This document shows positions 45,823 to 55,271 of a DNA stretch of 64,000 nt, piece after piece. Origin of the DNA: Alteromonas sp. V450 (GTDB lineage: Bacteria > Pseudomonadota > Gammaproteobacteria > Enterobacterales > Alteromonadaceae); assembly GCF_001885075.1 (NCBI RefSeq), contig NZ_MODU01000004.1:248001-312000 (forward strand), given 5' to 3'. The number at the start of each line of letters is the position of its first letter. Position 1 is the first letter of the stretch. Position numbers and translations under genes: made by a program. Below the pieces are notes generated by a model. It did not search any database. It had not been told where the DNA came from and saw nothing but the letters and a program-made list of their open reading frames with translations.

Positions 45823-47604
45823 TCAGCTAAGCAATTGCAGTTCAGCGTATTCCCTGTACAAGGTATCGCTTTTCATCAAAGATGCATGATCGCCAACAGC
45901 GACAACCCGACCTTTATCCATTACCAGTATTCGATCTGCATGTTGAACTGTCGCAAGTCGATGGGCGATCACGATACTTGTTTTACCAATCATCAGTCGG
46001 TCTATGGCTTGTTGAACCATTCGCTCACTCATAGCATCGAGTGCACTAGTGGCTTCATCAAGGAGCAAGATAGGGCGGTCAGCAAGAATGGCGCGAGCGA
46101 TGGCAATGCGCTGCCGTTGTCCCCCGGATAATTTTACGCCGCGTTCCCCCAATTGCGTTTTATAGCGATCATCTAAGCTGTCTATAAACTCATGAGCAAA
46201 CGCTTGTTTTGCAGCTAAAATAACATCGTCATCTGAAGCAGATGGATTTCCATAGCGAATGTTTTCGAGTACGGTGTCTGCAAACACAACAGGCTCTTGT
46301 GTGACAACCGCAATCTGTCTGCGGAGGTCTTTAACGGGCAATTCATGTATTGGTTGACCGTTAACTGCGATATAACCCGAATCAGGATCGTAAAAACGCA
46401 TTAATAGCTGAAAAAGTGTCGTTTTACCGGCACCACTTGCTCCAACTAATGCAAGTCGTTCACCCGGGCTAACTTGAATGGTCAATTCGTTAAATAATTG
46501 CTTTGAGCCCGGGTAAGCAAAGTTTACATTGTGAACGAGGATAGAGGGAGCAGAAGTCACGCTGACATTTTGATGATTGGTGCGACCAGTGCTGAGATCA
46601 CTGCTACCCGAAGACACAATTGCTGGGATAGTTTGATAGAGCTCGTAGAGGCGCTCACTTGCGCCAACGCCTCGCTGTACTTCACCAATCACTTCACTGA
46701 TGGTAGCAATGCTGCCGCCTGCCATTACCGCATAAAACAAAAATGCAGAGAGCTCGCCAACAGAAATTGCCCCATCTAACACCTGGCGGGCGCCTACCCA
46801 CGCGATAAAAATAATGGCAGTCATACTGATGCACATAATGCAACCAATTAGCAATGAACGATAGTGAATACGCTTTTTAGCGGTATCCATAGCGAGCTCG
46901 ACCTTCTTTGCAAAGTGCTGTCGTTCAGTATGCTCAGCAGTGTACGCTTGTACAGTCATGATTTCATGAAGGCTTTCGTCTATTCGTGCTCCTAAGTCTG
47001 CTACTTTGTCCTGACTTTCTTTTGCGTATCGACGTACTTGAGGCGCCAATACTTTTATTGGCACCAGTACAGCGGGGACTGCAACGATCACGCAAAAAGT
47101 GAGGAGAGGACTGGAAATGGCCATTAGTACAAGCGCCCCAGAGAAGGTGACAAGCGAACGTAGTGTCATCGAAAGGCTCATGCCTACAACCGTTTGAATA
47201 ATAGTGGTATCACTTGTAAAACGGGAAATCACCTCTCCAGTTCTTAGCTCTGCAAAAAAAGAAGGGGGAAGTGAAAGTAAGTGCGAATATACTTGGTTTC
47301 TTATGTCGGCACTCACGCGCTCACCTAACCATGTCATCAAGTAAAAGCGAGCGTACGTTGCTATACATGCCACAATCGTAATGGCTAATACGATTACTGT
47401 TGCTTTATTTAATGTATCAGAGGCATTTTCTACAAAACCATTATCAATCGCATATTTAATACCTTGCCCAAGTAATAGCCATGCAATTGCTGCTGTGAAT
47501 AGGGCAATAACTGCACCAATTACCTGTGCTTTATACTTAATTAGGTGTGAACCGACCCAACTCAACACTTGTTTGGTTGATACTTTTGCTAGCGGTGTTG
47601 TCAA
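45823..47604 (-). CDS. ABC exporter, fused membrane and ATPase domains (MsbA/LmrA type)
   Basis: 593 residues if begun at TTG 47604 (MTTPLAKVSTKQVL), which has AGAGG 6 nt upstream. An open frame continues 57 residues further 5' from a possible start at 47775, but that part is Cys/Arg-rich and unlike the family. Six helices in the first 320 residues are followed by an ATPase: Walker A GASGAGKTTLFQLL, Q-loop VTQEPVVF, signature LSGGQRQRIAIARAI, Walker B PILLLDEATSALD, switch His IAHRLATV. It exports lipid, drug or peptide as a homodimer. Divergent from rpsP. Confidence 0.9.
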   Translation of the reverse strand: MTTPLAKVSTKQVLSWVGSHLIKYKAQVIGAVIALFTAAIAWLLLGQGIKYAIDNGFVENASDTLNKATVIVLAITIVACIATYARFYLMTWLGERVSADIRNQVYSHLLSLPPSFFAELRTGEVISRFTSDTTIIQTVVGMSLSMTLRSLVTFSGALVLMAISSPLLTFCVIVAVPAVLVPIKVLAPQVRRYAKESQDKVADLGARIDESLHEIMTVQAYTAEHTERQHFAKKVELAMDTAKKRIHYRSLLIGCIMCISMTAIIFIAWVGARQVLDGAISVGELSAFLFYAVMAGGSIATISEVIGEVQRGVGASERLYELYQTIPAIVSSGSSDLSTGRTNHQNVSVTSAPSILVHNVNFAYPGSKQLFNELTIQVSPGERLALVGASGAGKTTLFQLLMRFYDPDSGYIAVNGQPIHELPVKDLRRQIAVVTQEPVVFADTVLENIRYGNPSASDDDVILAAKQAFAHEFIDSLDDRYKTQLGERGVKLSGGQRQRIAIARAILADRPILLLDEATSALDAMSERMVQQAIDRLMIGKTSIVIAHRLATVQHADRILVMDKGRVVAVGDHASLMKSDTLYREYAELQLLS

Positions 47605-47871
47605 GTTTACCTCTTTTCGTGCGTTCTCGTTTAATGTGTTGGTATTGACCGGTATGGCAAAAGAGATACGTTTGCCGCAACGTTTACGATTATAACAACG
47701 GTATTTAACACTGAGATAAGGCAAATTCACAAGCCCATTTATCGCTGCTAATGCGTTGATGCCCGACTCCCACACGAGCCCGTAGAGTGTTTATTGATTA
47801 TCTTAAATATCAAGCGGAGGACTTAGTTCGTTTTAACACGCCTTGATTTATGTTTATTCCTAGACTTTTAC

Positions 47872-47899
47872 TTGCATTGAGCAGTGAGATCCGTATAAT
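47872..47899 (+). promoter_or_regulatory. Promoter of the rpsP operon
   Basis: TTGCAT (47872-47877), 16 bp, TATAAT (47894-47899), with a GC-rich discriminator (TCGGCGG) just downstream, as in promoters of ribosomal genes subject to stringent control. It lies about 90 bp before rpsP. Confidence 0.75.
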
Positions 47900-47986
47900 T
47901 CGGCGGCCTTCTAATTGGCGTCTAATTTTTAGTCGTTGAATGAAGGCTTAAGTTAACGGTAACGCTACAACGAGTTTGAGGCATTT

Positions 47987-48238
47987 ATGGTTACTATTCG
48001 TTTACAGCGTGGTGGCGCGAAAAAGCGTCCATTTTATCAACTAGTGGTGGCTGATAGCCGTCGTGCAAGAAACGGTCGTTTCATTGAAAACATCGGTTTC
48101 TTCAACCCAACTGCACAAGGTCAAGCGGAACGTCTTCGCGTAGATCTAGAGCGTGTTGAATACTGGGTTGGCGTAGGCGCGAGCTTATCAGATCGCGTTT
48201 CTAGTTTGGTAAAAGAAGCGAAAAAATCTGCAGCGTAA
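47987..48238 (+). CDS. rpsP: 30S ribosomal protein S16
   Basis: 83 residues, the usual length: [20 protein letters not shown], then [19 protein letters not shown] and a short basic C-terminus. It is needed for 30S assembly. First gene of rpsP-rimM-trmD-rplS, 23 bp before rimM. Confidence 0.98.
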   Translation: MVTIRLQRGGAKKRPFYQLVVADSRRARNGRFIENIGFFNPTAQGQAERLRVDLERVEYWVGVGASLSDRVSSLVKEAKKSAA

Positions 48239-48261
48239 GCTGTTATTAACTGGTGGTATAG

Positions 48262-48783
48262 ATGAGTCTAGCGTCTGACAAAGTGATTGTTGGCAAAATT
48301 GGCGCACCGTACGGTGTTAAAGGTTGGGTCAAAATCAACAGCTATACAGAAACGCCAGAAGGTATTTTTGAGTACGCGCCATGGTTTCTTGGCGATGAAA
48401 AAGAATACCAAATTGACCAGTGGCGACCGCACGGTAAAAGCCTCGTTGCAAAAATTGTGGGCGTTGATAGTCGAGATGATGCCGAGCGCATCAAAAACTT
48501 GGATATCAACATAAATGCTTCACAGCTGCCTGATTTAGGCGACGAAGGGGTTTATTGGCGTGAGCTCACCGGCATGAAAGTAGTAACAACGCAAGGTTAC
48601 GACTTGGGTGTGGTGAAAGAAGTGTTTAATACAGGTGCTAACGACGTGATTCACGTTAAAGCGAATGTAGGCGATGCTTTTGGTCAAAAAGAAAGACTAT
48701 TACCTTTTGTATTTGACGAAGTCGTACAAGAGGTGGATAAGGAAGCGAAGGTCATTAAAGTTGACTGGGACCCGGGGTTTTAA
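48262..48783 (+). CDS. rimM: Ribosome maturation factor RimM
   Basis: 173 residues. Opening VIVGKIGAPYGVKGWVKI (RimM N-domain), WRPHGKSLVAKIVG, then a PRC-barrel with DEGVYWRELTGMKV and LLPFVFDEVVQEVD. It helps mature the 30S head around S19 and 16S helix 33. Its stop is directly followed by the trmD start codon. Confidence 0.96.
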   Translation: MSLASDKVIVGKIGAPYGVKGWVKINSYTETPEGIFEYAPWFLGDEKEYQIDQWRPHGKSLVAKIVGVDSRDDAERIKNLDININASQLPDLGDEGVYWRELTGMKVVTTQGYDLGVVKEVFNTGANDVIHVKANVGDAFGQKERLLPFVFDEVVQEVDKEAKVIKVDWDPGF

Positions 48784-49545
48784 GTGACACCGGAAAAGTG
48801 GTTCGGCGTTGTTAGCCTGTTTCCAGATATGTTCGCCCCTTTTACCCAACAGGGTGTTATAGGTCGAGCAGTTAAGTCTGGAACGTTATCGGTTGACACC
48901 TTCAACCCCCGTGACTTTACACATGATCGCCATCGTACAGTAGACGATCGCCCCTACGGAGGCGGACCCGGTATGCTGATGATGGTAAAACCGCTAACCG
49001 ACGCAATACAAGCTGCCAAGAAAGTGGGTGGCGAAAAAAGTAAGGTGATCTACTTATCACCACAAGGGAAACCCCTTGACCAAGCAGGCGTTCAGCGCCT
49101 TGCTAACATTGACCGCACAATTTTAATTTGCGGCCGATATGAAGGCATCGACGAGCGAGTGATCGAAAGCCATGTAGATGAAGAAGTCTCTATTGGTGAT
49201 TACGTGTTAAGCGGCGGTGAACTACCAGCAATGGTCCTTATGGACGCGGTTGCTCGATTAGTTCCTGGCGTGTTGGGGCATAAAGCCTCAGCAGTTGAAG
49301 ATTCCTTCACTGACGGTCTTTTGGATTGTCCGCACTATACGCGGCCCGAAATACTCGATGGTCAAAAGGTACCTGATGTGTTGTTAAGTGGGGACCATGA
49401 AAAAATTAGGCAGTGGCGATTGATGCAATCATTAGGTAGAACCTGGCAGCGTCGCCCTGAATTGTTAAATCACCTAGCTCTGACTGAGGAGCAGCAGCGT
49501 TTGCTTGAATTATTCCAAGCGCAACTGCAGCAAGATGACAGTTAA
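48784..49545 (+). CDS. trmD: tRNA (guanine-N1)-methyltransferase TrmD
   Basis: 253 residues from a GTG that begins immediately after the rimM TAA. It has the trefoil-knot SAM site ([20 protein letters not shown], then [20 protein letters not shown]) and the FSRDFT-like [19 protein letters not shown] segment. It methylates G37 of tRNAs reading CNN codons, preventing +1 frameshifts. Abutting start and GTG codon suggest reduced, coupled translation, as in E. coli. Confidence 0.97.
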   Translation: MTPEKWFGVVSLFPDMFAPFTQQGVIGRAVKSGTLSVDTFNPRDFTHDRHRTVDDRPYGGGPGMLMMVKPLTDAIQAAKKVGGEKSKVIYLSPQGKPLDQAGVQRLANIDRTILICGRYEGIDERVIESHVDEEVSIGDYVLSGGELPAMVLMDAVARLVPGVLGHKASAVEDSFTDGLLDCPHYTRPEILDGQKVPDVLLSGDHEKIRQWRLMQSLGRTWQRRPELLNHLALTEEQQRLLELFQAQLQQDDS

Positions 49546-49563
49546 CTAGGACGAGAGGATATG

Positions 49564-49923
49564 ATGAGCAAAGTCAGTCAAGATATCATCAAAAAAATCG
49601 AAGAAGCACAGCTAAAGACTGATGTTCCTGCGTTTGGTCCAGGTGACACAGTAGTTGTTAAAGTTCGCGTTACCGAAGGTGACAAAGAGCGTCTTCAGGC
49701 TTATGAAGGTGTTGTTATCGCTAAACGTAACCGTGGTCTGCACTCGTCTTTTACCGTGCGTAAAATTTCTAGCGGCGAAGGCGTTGAGCGTGTGTTCCAA
49801 ACACACAGCCCGGCAGTTTCTTCAATTGAAGTGAAACGTCGCGGTGCGGTTCGTCGTGCTAAGCTTTACTATCTACGTGAGCGTTCAGGTAAATCTGCAC
49901 GTATCAAAGAGAAGCTTAACTAA
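49564..49923 (+). CDS. rplS: 50S ribosomal protein L19
   Basis: About 119 residues with the L19 core: [61 protein letters not shown] and [20 protein letters not shown]. The gene opens ATGATG; the second ATG (49564) is better spaced from AGAGGA, but 49561 would also do. It lies at the subunit interface near bridge B8. A strong terminator follows. Confidence 0.97.
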   Translation: MSKVSQDIIKKIEEAQLKTDVPAFGPGDTVVVKVRVTEGDKERLQAYEGVVIAKRNRGLHSSFTVRKISSGEGVERVFQTHSPAVSSIEVKRRGAVRRAKLYYLRERSGKSARIKEKLN

Positions 49924-49955
49924 GATTACTAATCCTTGCGTTATTGTTAACTTCG

Positions 49956-49983
49956 AAAAAGCCCGCGTTAAGCGGGCTTTTTT
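49956..49983. terminator. Bidirectional terminator between rplS and the subtilisin gene
   Basis: AAAAAGCCCGC-GTTAA-GCGGGCTTTTTT. GC stem of 6 bp extended by A/T pairs, 33 bp after rplS and 16 bp beyond the stop of the converging protease gene. A and T tracts on both sides serve both directions. Confidence 0.92.
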
Positions 49984-49998
49984 GTTTCTCATCAGCAG

Positions 49999-52059
49999 TT
50001 AATTCGACGCGCTTGTAATATCGGTTTTGATATTGTACGCCGTTGCAAGACTTATAAACCCTGTCACTCTAAGAAAGTAAGTGCCTGCTTCTTTGGGTGA
50101 AAAAGTGATTACTTCTGGGTTGTCAAGAGATGCACTAAAGGCAATTTCGCTGCCATCTGGAGCAACTAAATAGAAGTCCAAATCAGCAATACCGTCCCAA
50201 GAAAGGGAAGAGACAACTTCAATGTCATTGGCTGATATTTCTAAAGGTATATTTTGAACCGTTAGGTTTTCAACAGAGGGCCCCATCAAACCGGTGTCAT
50301 TCTGCGTTCTACTTGAAAAGGTAGCGTCGCTATTTAATACAGTGCCGTCTACGTCAATATGGTCAAGTGCGAGAAACCCTTTGTCTAATTTCAGCTCAAT
50401 TTTATGCGTACCATCACCAAAATCATCGAAGGCGATACTGACAAGTTTAGGATCATTAGATGACGCATTTTTATCGTAAACAGTCGCAGTTTCAAAATAT
50501 TCGCCGTCTACATAAAGTTCTACGGCTGCTGCTTGTGCGCGACTTGTTGCAATAGAGAAGCGTACTCGATCACCATTAATGGTTGCGCTGACTGATTTTG
50601 ATACCGTGTCCATTTGCGTGTTACCGAACGACATTTTTTGCCAATCGCCTGAATAGGATAAACGCGGGTCATTGCTATCTACACGCGTCCAATTACCCTG
50701 GCTTGACCATAGCGTATCGCCGGTAAGAAATGTACCCATTTTGCCTTCAACCTGTCCTGCCAGTTCTACGGCTTTTTTTACATCCACATAACCTGTGCCA
50801 ACTTGGTGGGGTTTAAAGCCTGGCATTGGTTCTGCAGTTTCTTTAATGATAGCTTCTACTTGGTCTGGCGATAGCGATGGGTTCTTCTCAAGCAATAATG
50901 CTGCAACCCCTGCTATGAAAGGCGTCGCCATAGATGTGCCGCTGATAGTGTGATAGTGGAGCGCGTAAGTAGGGTTGCTTAAATCTAATACTGGCCCCAT
51001 TGCGCCAATTGCGGTATTTGGTGCCCTAGTAGACGTAATACCTTGTCCCGGTGCAGTTATATCTGGAAGTTTAAGTTCGTCCCCCTCCACACCTCGGCTA
51101 GAAAAATCTGCGAGAAGTTTATCACTCGTTCCTGCTGCAACGTTTATCACCCAAGGGGCAATTGCATATTGGTTCAATGTGTTGTCATCAGGACCGGAGT
51201 TTGATGCGGCAAAGCTGACTACCATCCCTTTGCGGTAAGCTTCGAAGGATGCAACGTTAATCGGGTTGTTCGGATCGAATGCGCCACCATCGCCACCACC
51301 CCAGCTGTTGGTGATAATGTCAATGTCGAGGCGTTCTTGATTCGCGATAGCATAATCAAAGCCTAGTAAGCCATAAAGAATAGAGATCCCTTCTCCTGCA
51401 CCTAAACCAACGATTTTCGCGTCAGGCGCGATGCCGTCGTGGTAGTAAGGGCGGCGAGGATCGCCTGCTGAGGCTTGCCCTGTACCTGCAACTGTTCCTG
51501 CAACATGGGTGCCGTGTCCTGAACTTGTATCGGAATTCGGTACACCTTCAATAAACGTATTTATACCGCCTGCCAGATCCAAGTCTCCGACTATTTTTAC
51601 ATTTTCACTTGTTTTGTCGCGCAAAGGTAAGTCCGGGTGTGTGGCATCAACACCTGAATCGAGTACCGCAACGGTAACGCCGCGGCCCGTTACGTTAAGA
51701 AAGTCCTGTACGAAATGGCCGCCCGTGATTTCGCCTGACGTGTAGTTGCTATATTCAAGAGGCAAGTTTTGATAGAGGCTTTTTACATTAGGGTTTTTTT
51801 CTAGCGCCTCTATTTGTGTTTTTGTAAGCGATGCTGCAACCATTGGCAGGGTTTTCAGAGATAAGTAGGGTATGGCTAACGCTTGTATTGATGAATTTAG
51901 CGTTTCGCTCTCTGTTCCTGTAATGATTACTTCATAGGGCCCTGCTTGGTTTGAAAGTGCGGTAGCTAGATTAGGGCCGATTAAAGCATCTGCGTTAACT
52001 GCGTTTGAAGCTAGTATACTTGTCGTTAGTAATGATAGTGAAAGGATTGGATGTTTCAT
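49999..52059 (-). CDS. Secreted subtilisin-like serine peptidase (S8) with C-terminal domains
   Basis: 686 residues. Signal peptide (about 1-24, ending NAVNADA), an I9-like propeptide (about 25-105, including AASLTKTQIEALEKNPNVKS), then the catalytic domain with Asp in TVAVLDSGVDATHPDLP, His in SSGHGTHVAGTVAG and Ser in SGTSMATPFIAGVAALLLEK. After about 430 comes a beta region and a terminal pre-peptidase (PPC) domain (about 600-686; GIADLDFYLVAPDGSEIA and GTYFLRVTGF), often removed on secretion. It probably degrades extracellular protein. Monocistronic. Confidence 0.93.
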   Translation of the reverse strand: MKHPILSLSLLTTSILASNAVNADALIGPNLATALSNQAGPYEVIITGTESETLNSSIQALAIPYLSLKTLPMVAASLTKTQIEALEKNPNVKSLYQNLPLEYSNYTSGEITGGHFVQDFLNVTGRGVTVAVLDSGVDATHPDLPLRDKTSENVKIVGDLDLAGGINTFIEGVPNSDTSSGHGTHVAGTVAGTGQASAGDPRRPYYHDGIAPDAKIVGLGAGEGISILYGLLGFDYAIANQERLDIDIITNSWGGGDGGAFDPNNPINVASFEAYRKGMVVSFAASNSGPDDNTLNQYAIAPWVINVAAGTSDKLLADFSSRGVEGDELKLPDITAPGQGITSTRAPNTAIGAMGPVLDLSNPTYALHYHTISGTSMATPFIAGVAALLLEKNPSLSPDQVEAIIKETAEPMPGFKPHQVGTGYVDVKKAVELAGQVEGKMGTFLTGDTLWSSQGNWTRVDSNDPRLSYSGDWQKMSFGNTQMDTVSKSVSATINGDRVRFSIATSRAQAAAVELYVDGEYFETATVYDKNASSNDPKLVSIAFDDFGDGTHKIELKLDKGFLALDHIDVDGTVLNSDATFSSRTQNDTGLMGPSVENLTVQNIPLEISANDIEVVSSLSWDGIADLDFYLVAPDGSEIAFSASLDNPEVITFSPKEAGTYFLRVTGFISLATAYNIKTDITSASN

Positions 52060-52238
52060 CCGTATACTCCAGTATTGTTATTTTTTGTGCATCATTTGCC
52101 ACTATTAACTTGCCAAAGCTTGCAAGAGTTACCTATGAGGATTTACCCCTAGCTAAGCTGGTGAAGCACGTATAGACAACTGGTCAGCGCTTTCGACTCA
52201 AAGAAGCACGCCGTAAAAAGGAGGAGAGATAACAGAAA

Positions 52239-52889
52239 ATGACTTCAAACTATTTTATGTTTTTGAATATTATTGGCGTCGCGTTTTTTGCTGTTTCTGG
52301 TGCATTAATGGGGCACAAGAAGCAAATTAATGGGTTTGGTATTGTTGTTGTCGGCGTAATGACAGCCCTTGGCGGGGGAACAATTCGAGATCTCTTATTA
52401 GGTAAACCTATTTTTTGGGTGACAGTGTCTGACTATCTTTTTGTCACGTACTTAGCTATTTTGTGTACTGTTTTGTTTGTAAGATATATGCCATCGCCTT
52501 CAAACTTTTTCTTCATATTAATGGATGCAATCGGTTTAGCCATTTTTAATATTGTCGGCATAGAAAAAGCGCTCATAGAAGGTACGGGAATGACCGTTGC
52601 CCTGACAATGGGAATGACGACAGGCATTTTCGGTGGATTAATGCGTGATGTCGTTTGCAGAGAGATTCCTCTTGTTATGAGAGGAGACCTGTATGCTAGC
52701 GCTTGTCTCGCTGGAGGCCTTGCTTACGCACTGCTTTTCTCATTAGATGTAGCTTATGTATGGTGCATTGTGGGTGCGCTACATGTTACGGTATTGCTGC
52801 GTATTGGCTCTGTTTACTGGAATTGGCGGGTTGACCTCTTTCACAAACGCACACACAAGGATCGTGGATTCAAAATACGCAAGCAGTGA
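52239..52889 (+). CDS. TRIC-family cation channel (UPF0126/YicG-like)
   Basis: 216 residues, seven predicted helices as two related halves: VAFFAVSGALMGHKKQINGF with GVMTALGGGTIRDLLLGKPI, then IGLAIFNIVGIEKALIEGTG with GMTTGIFGGLMRDVVCREIP. The repeated GGG/GGxxRD glycine motif is diagnostic of the bacterial TRIC homologues, which form trimeric monovalent cation channels in the inner membrane. AAGGAGGAG precedes the ATG, though at a long 13-nt spacing. Stand-alone gene. Confidence 0.9.
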   Translation: MTSNYFMFLNIIGVAFFAVSGALMGHKKQINGFGIVVVGVMTALGGGTIRDLLLGKPIFWVTVSDYLFVTYLAILCTVLFVRYMPSPSNFFFILMDAIGLAIFNIVGIEKALIEGTGMTVALTMGMTTGIFGGLMRDVVCREIPLVMRGDLYASACLAGGLAYALLFSLDVAYVWCIVGALHVTVLLRIGSVYWNWRVDLFHKRTHKDRGFKIRKQ

Positions 52890-53011
52890 TTTGATAAGGT
52901 TGCTTTATTTACCATGACGTTGGAACAACCACATATTGCACCTCGCTTGTTGACTTTAATCCGCTAAAGCCAAATAAAATGTGTACTGAAATGGTCAACA
53001 CGCTTTGCTAA

Positions 53012-53728
53012 TTACACCATAAGTGAAAGCGACGCTATCAAGGGCTTATTCTGTGTATCAATAGTCTCAATGATATGTTTGTGCAAACGCTTTTTATGCT
53101 CGCCAAATATTGCCCTTTTTTTGTCAAACGTTTGCGCGTAATTTAGTGCCCCTTCCATTAGCAGTTCTTTTGAATCGTACGCTTTTTCAATGACATTATC
53201 GTTTTCTAGCTCCCTACCAGATACTCGTCTACCAGACAGCTTCATTTCGTTAAATCTATGATACGGAATAGCTTTTTTAACAAATTCGATCATGCCCGGT
53301 AAAAAAGGAATAGAAAGATCTACTTCAGGGAAACAGAAAAAGCCTTTATCAGCCAGCATAAAGCGAAAATCGCATGCACAAGTAAGAATGGCACCGTTTC
53401 CAAAGGCATGACCGTTGATAGCTGCAATTACGGGCATAGGGAAAAGAAGAAGCCTTTTAAACACGTCATCCATATTTCGCATAAAGCCTTTAATTTCGTC
53501 AAACTTTTGCGTTTTCATGGCGGGCATCAGCCAGTCAGTGTCTATTCCTAAGCTAAAAGATTTTTCGTCATCTGAAGTGATGATGAGGGCTTTGCTTTCA
53601 CTGTTTAGCTCAACTTTCTTTAAGGCTTCTAGCATTGCTTTCGCGAATGCGGGGTTGTGCCGATTTTCACCATTTTTCATGGTAATAATTGCGACGCTTC
53701 CCTGGTAGGTTGTTTCCACTGGATTCAT
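53012..53728 (-). CDS. Enoyl-CoA hydratase/isomerase family protein
   Basis: 238 residues from the ATG at 53728 (MNPVETTYQGSVAIITMKNG), preceded by GAGAA. The frame is open for another 80 residues upstream, but that part is not like the family. Crotonase fold: oxyanion loop SFSLGIDTDWLMP and VIAAINGHAFGNGAILTCAC. The second catalytic Glu expected in the hydratase is present as FPEVDLSIPFLPGM. The C-terminal half resembles delta3,delta2-enoyl-CoA isomerases. The substrate is undetermined; it may support oxidation of unsaturated fatty acids. Monocistronic. Confidence 0.8.
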   Translation of the reverse strand: MNPVETTYQGSVAIITMKNGENRHNPAFAKAMLEALKKVELNSESKALIITSDDEKSFSLGIDTDWLMPAMKTQKFDEIKGFMRNMDDVFKRLLLFPMPVIAAINGHAFGNGAILTCACDFRFMLADKGFFCFPEVDLSIPFLPGMIEFVKKAIPYHRFNEMKLSGRRVSGRELENDNVIEKAYDSKELLMEGALNYAQTFDKKRAIFGEHKKRLHKHIIETIDTQNKPLIASLSLMV

Positions 53729-54143
53729 AAATTTCTCATTTAAAAATTGTACAGTCGTCGGTCTTTGATTGAAATTGTGCACTATTGAAGTTACGAATAG
53801 AAATAGAACATATTTATTGTTGATAATCGGCATTGTCATAGCGCTGGCGCTCGCGACATATTTTTCAATCGCCGACCTTTTACTGGTGGCCAAAATATAA
53901 CCTATGGAAGTCGGGTGAAAAGTTTTGTTGACAATTTTTTTTACTATGGCAGCTAAAAACAATATCATATTGAAGTATTCGATGTAATAACTTGCGTTGT
54001 TATTCTTGGCTTGTTAAAAAGTCAATGGCAATTTAAAAAATGTATAATTTCTATATGTAAACCTTTGTTTACGCTTTGAGCTCTGCTCTTTTAGCGTTTG
54101 AGTTTACCTTTATAATTTGTAGTTAAGAGAGTAATGAAGCCCC
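53729..54143. promoter_or_regulatory. Control region between the crotonase gene and aroF
   Basis: 415 bp, strongly AT-rich. Near the aroF side it holds a -10 hexamer TATAAT (54043-54048) and the TyrR box at 54056. The rest contains the crotonase promoter and no other feature I can name. Confidence 0.55.
54056..54073. promoter_or_regulatory. TyrR box upstream of aroF
   Basis: TGTAAA-CCTTTG-TTTACG matches the TyrR consensus TGTAAA-N6-TTTACA in 11 of 12 defined positions. It begins 8 bp after the TATAAT at 54043, overlapping the start of transcription, a position for repression. A weaker half-site (GAGTTTACC) follows near 54098. With tyrosine, TyrR should shut off aroF-tyrA, as it does in E. 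coli. Confidence 0.8.
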
Positions 54144-55232
54144 ATGATTAAGGACACTGTTAATAATGTTCACGTAAGCACTGAAGATGTGCTTATAACC
54201 CCTGATGACTTAAGTGCAGAGCTTCCTGTGTCAGATAAAGCGCTGGAAGCAATATCAGAATCGAGGAAAATCGTTTCAGATATTATCCACCGCCGAGATC
54301 ACAGATTGCTTGTTGTATGTGGGCCATGCTCTATCCACGACATTGACGCAGCGAAAGAGTACGCGTTAAAGCTAAAAGAGCTGCATGAGTCGTGTAAAGA
54401 TACATTGTTCATCGTCATGCGTGTTTACTTTGAGAAGCCGCGCACAACAACAGGGTGGAAAGGACTGATTAACGACCCGCATATCGACGGTACATTTGAT
54501 ATCGAAACAGGCCTTCGCAAAGCACGAGAATTGTTAATTTGGTTGGCAGAACTAGAATTACCCGTGGCCACGGAAGCGTTAGACCCGATCAGTCCCCAGT
54601 ATTTGGCTGAGTTATTCAGTTGGGCTGCAATTGGAGCGAGAACCTCAGAATCACAAACGCATCGTGAAATGGCAAGCGGTTTGTCGATGCCAGTAGGTTT
54701 TAAAAACGGTACTGACGGAAGTCTCGATATTGCAATCAATGCATTGAAATCAGCGGCGTCTGGACATCGTTTTATGGGGATCAATAAGCAAGGCCAAGTA
54801 AGTATAATTGGCACAAGTGGTAACCCAGACGGCCATATAATCCTTCGTGGAGGCAAGCAACCGAATTATGACTCGGTATGCGTGTCTGAATGCGAAGTAG
54901 AATTAGAGGGAGCCGGGCTTACGGCAGGTCTAGTTGTTGATTGCAGCCATGCGAACTCGGCAAAAGACTACCGTCGACAGCCATTGGTTGCGCAAAATGT
55001 TGTGAATCAAATTCTAGAAGGTAACCAGTCAATCATTGGTGTAATGTTAGAAAGTCACCTTAAACCTGGTAACCAAAAGGCGGAAGGTAAAAAGCCAGAA
55101 GAGTTAGAGTATGGCGTGTCTATTACTGACGGATGTATTGACTGGGAAAGTACGGAAAACTTAATTGCTCAAACCAGAGATAAATTGATAACTGTGTTAC
55201 CCTTACGCCAAAACAAGCGCACGGTGGCATAA
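54144..55232 (+). CDS. aroF: 3-deoxy-D-arabino-heptulosonate-7-phosphate synthase (class I)
   Basis: 362 residues of the AroF/AroG/AroH class: VVCGPCSIHDIDAAKEYALK, VMRVYFEKPRTTTGWKGLIN, AIGARTSESQTHREMASGLS, PVGFKNGTDGSLDIAINALK and DCSHANSAKDYRRQPLVAQN. These carry the metal ligands (Cys, His, Glu, Asp) and the PEP/E4P-binding residues. It makes DAHP, the first step of aromatic amino acid synthesis. Its pairing with tyrA behind a TyrR box suggests the tyrosine-sensitive isozyme, hence the symbol; feedback specificity is not read directly. A hairpin separates it from tyrA. Confidence 0.93.
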   Translation: MIKDTVNNVHVSTEDVLITPDDLSAELPVSDKALEAISESRKIVSDIIHRRDHRLLVVCGPCSIHDIDAAKEYALKLKELHESCKDTLFIVMRVYFEKPRTTTGWKGLINDPHIDGTFDIETGLRKARELLIWLAELELPVATEALDPISPQYLAELFSWAAIGARTSESQTHREMASGLSMPVGFKNGTDGSLDIAINALKSAASGHRFMGINKQGQVSIIGTSGNPDGHIILRGGKQPNYDSVCVSECEVELEGAGLTAGLVVDCSHANSAKDYRRQPLVAQNVVNQILEGNQSIIGVMLESHLKPGNQKAEGKKPEELEYGVSITDGCIDWESTENLIAQTRDKLITVLPLRQNKRTVA

Positions 55233-55252
55233 ATCTTAGCACCGTGCCTTTT
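55219..55252 (+). terminator. Weak terminator-like hairpin between aroF and tyrA
   Basis: GCACGGTG (55219-55226) and CACCGTGC (55240-55247) form a perfect 8-bp stem, followed by CTTTTG. The stem overlaps the end of aroF. The short T tract suggests partial termination or an mRNA-stabilising hairpin inside the operon. Confidence 0.5.
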
Positions 55253-55271
55253 GCCCAAAGGATAAGACGAT

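Noticed and set aside
47605..47775. 57-residue N-terminal extension of the ABC exporter
   Set aside because: It is Cys/Arg-rich with no match to the family, and a TTG with AGAGG at the right distance gives the usual length.
53729..53968. 80-residue N-terminal extension of the crotonase-family protein
   Set aside because: The family begins at MNPVETTYQG; the extension is upstream of a good start with its own ribosome site and has unrelated composition.
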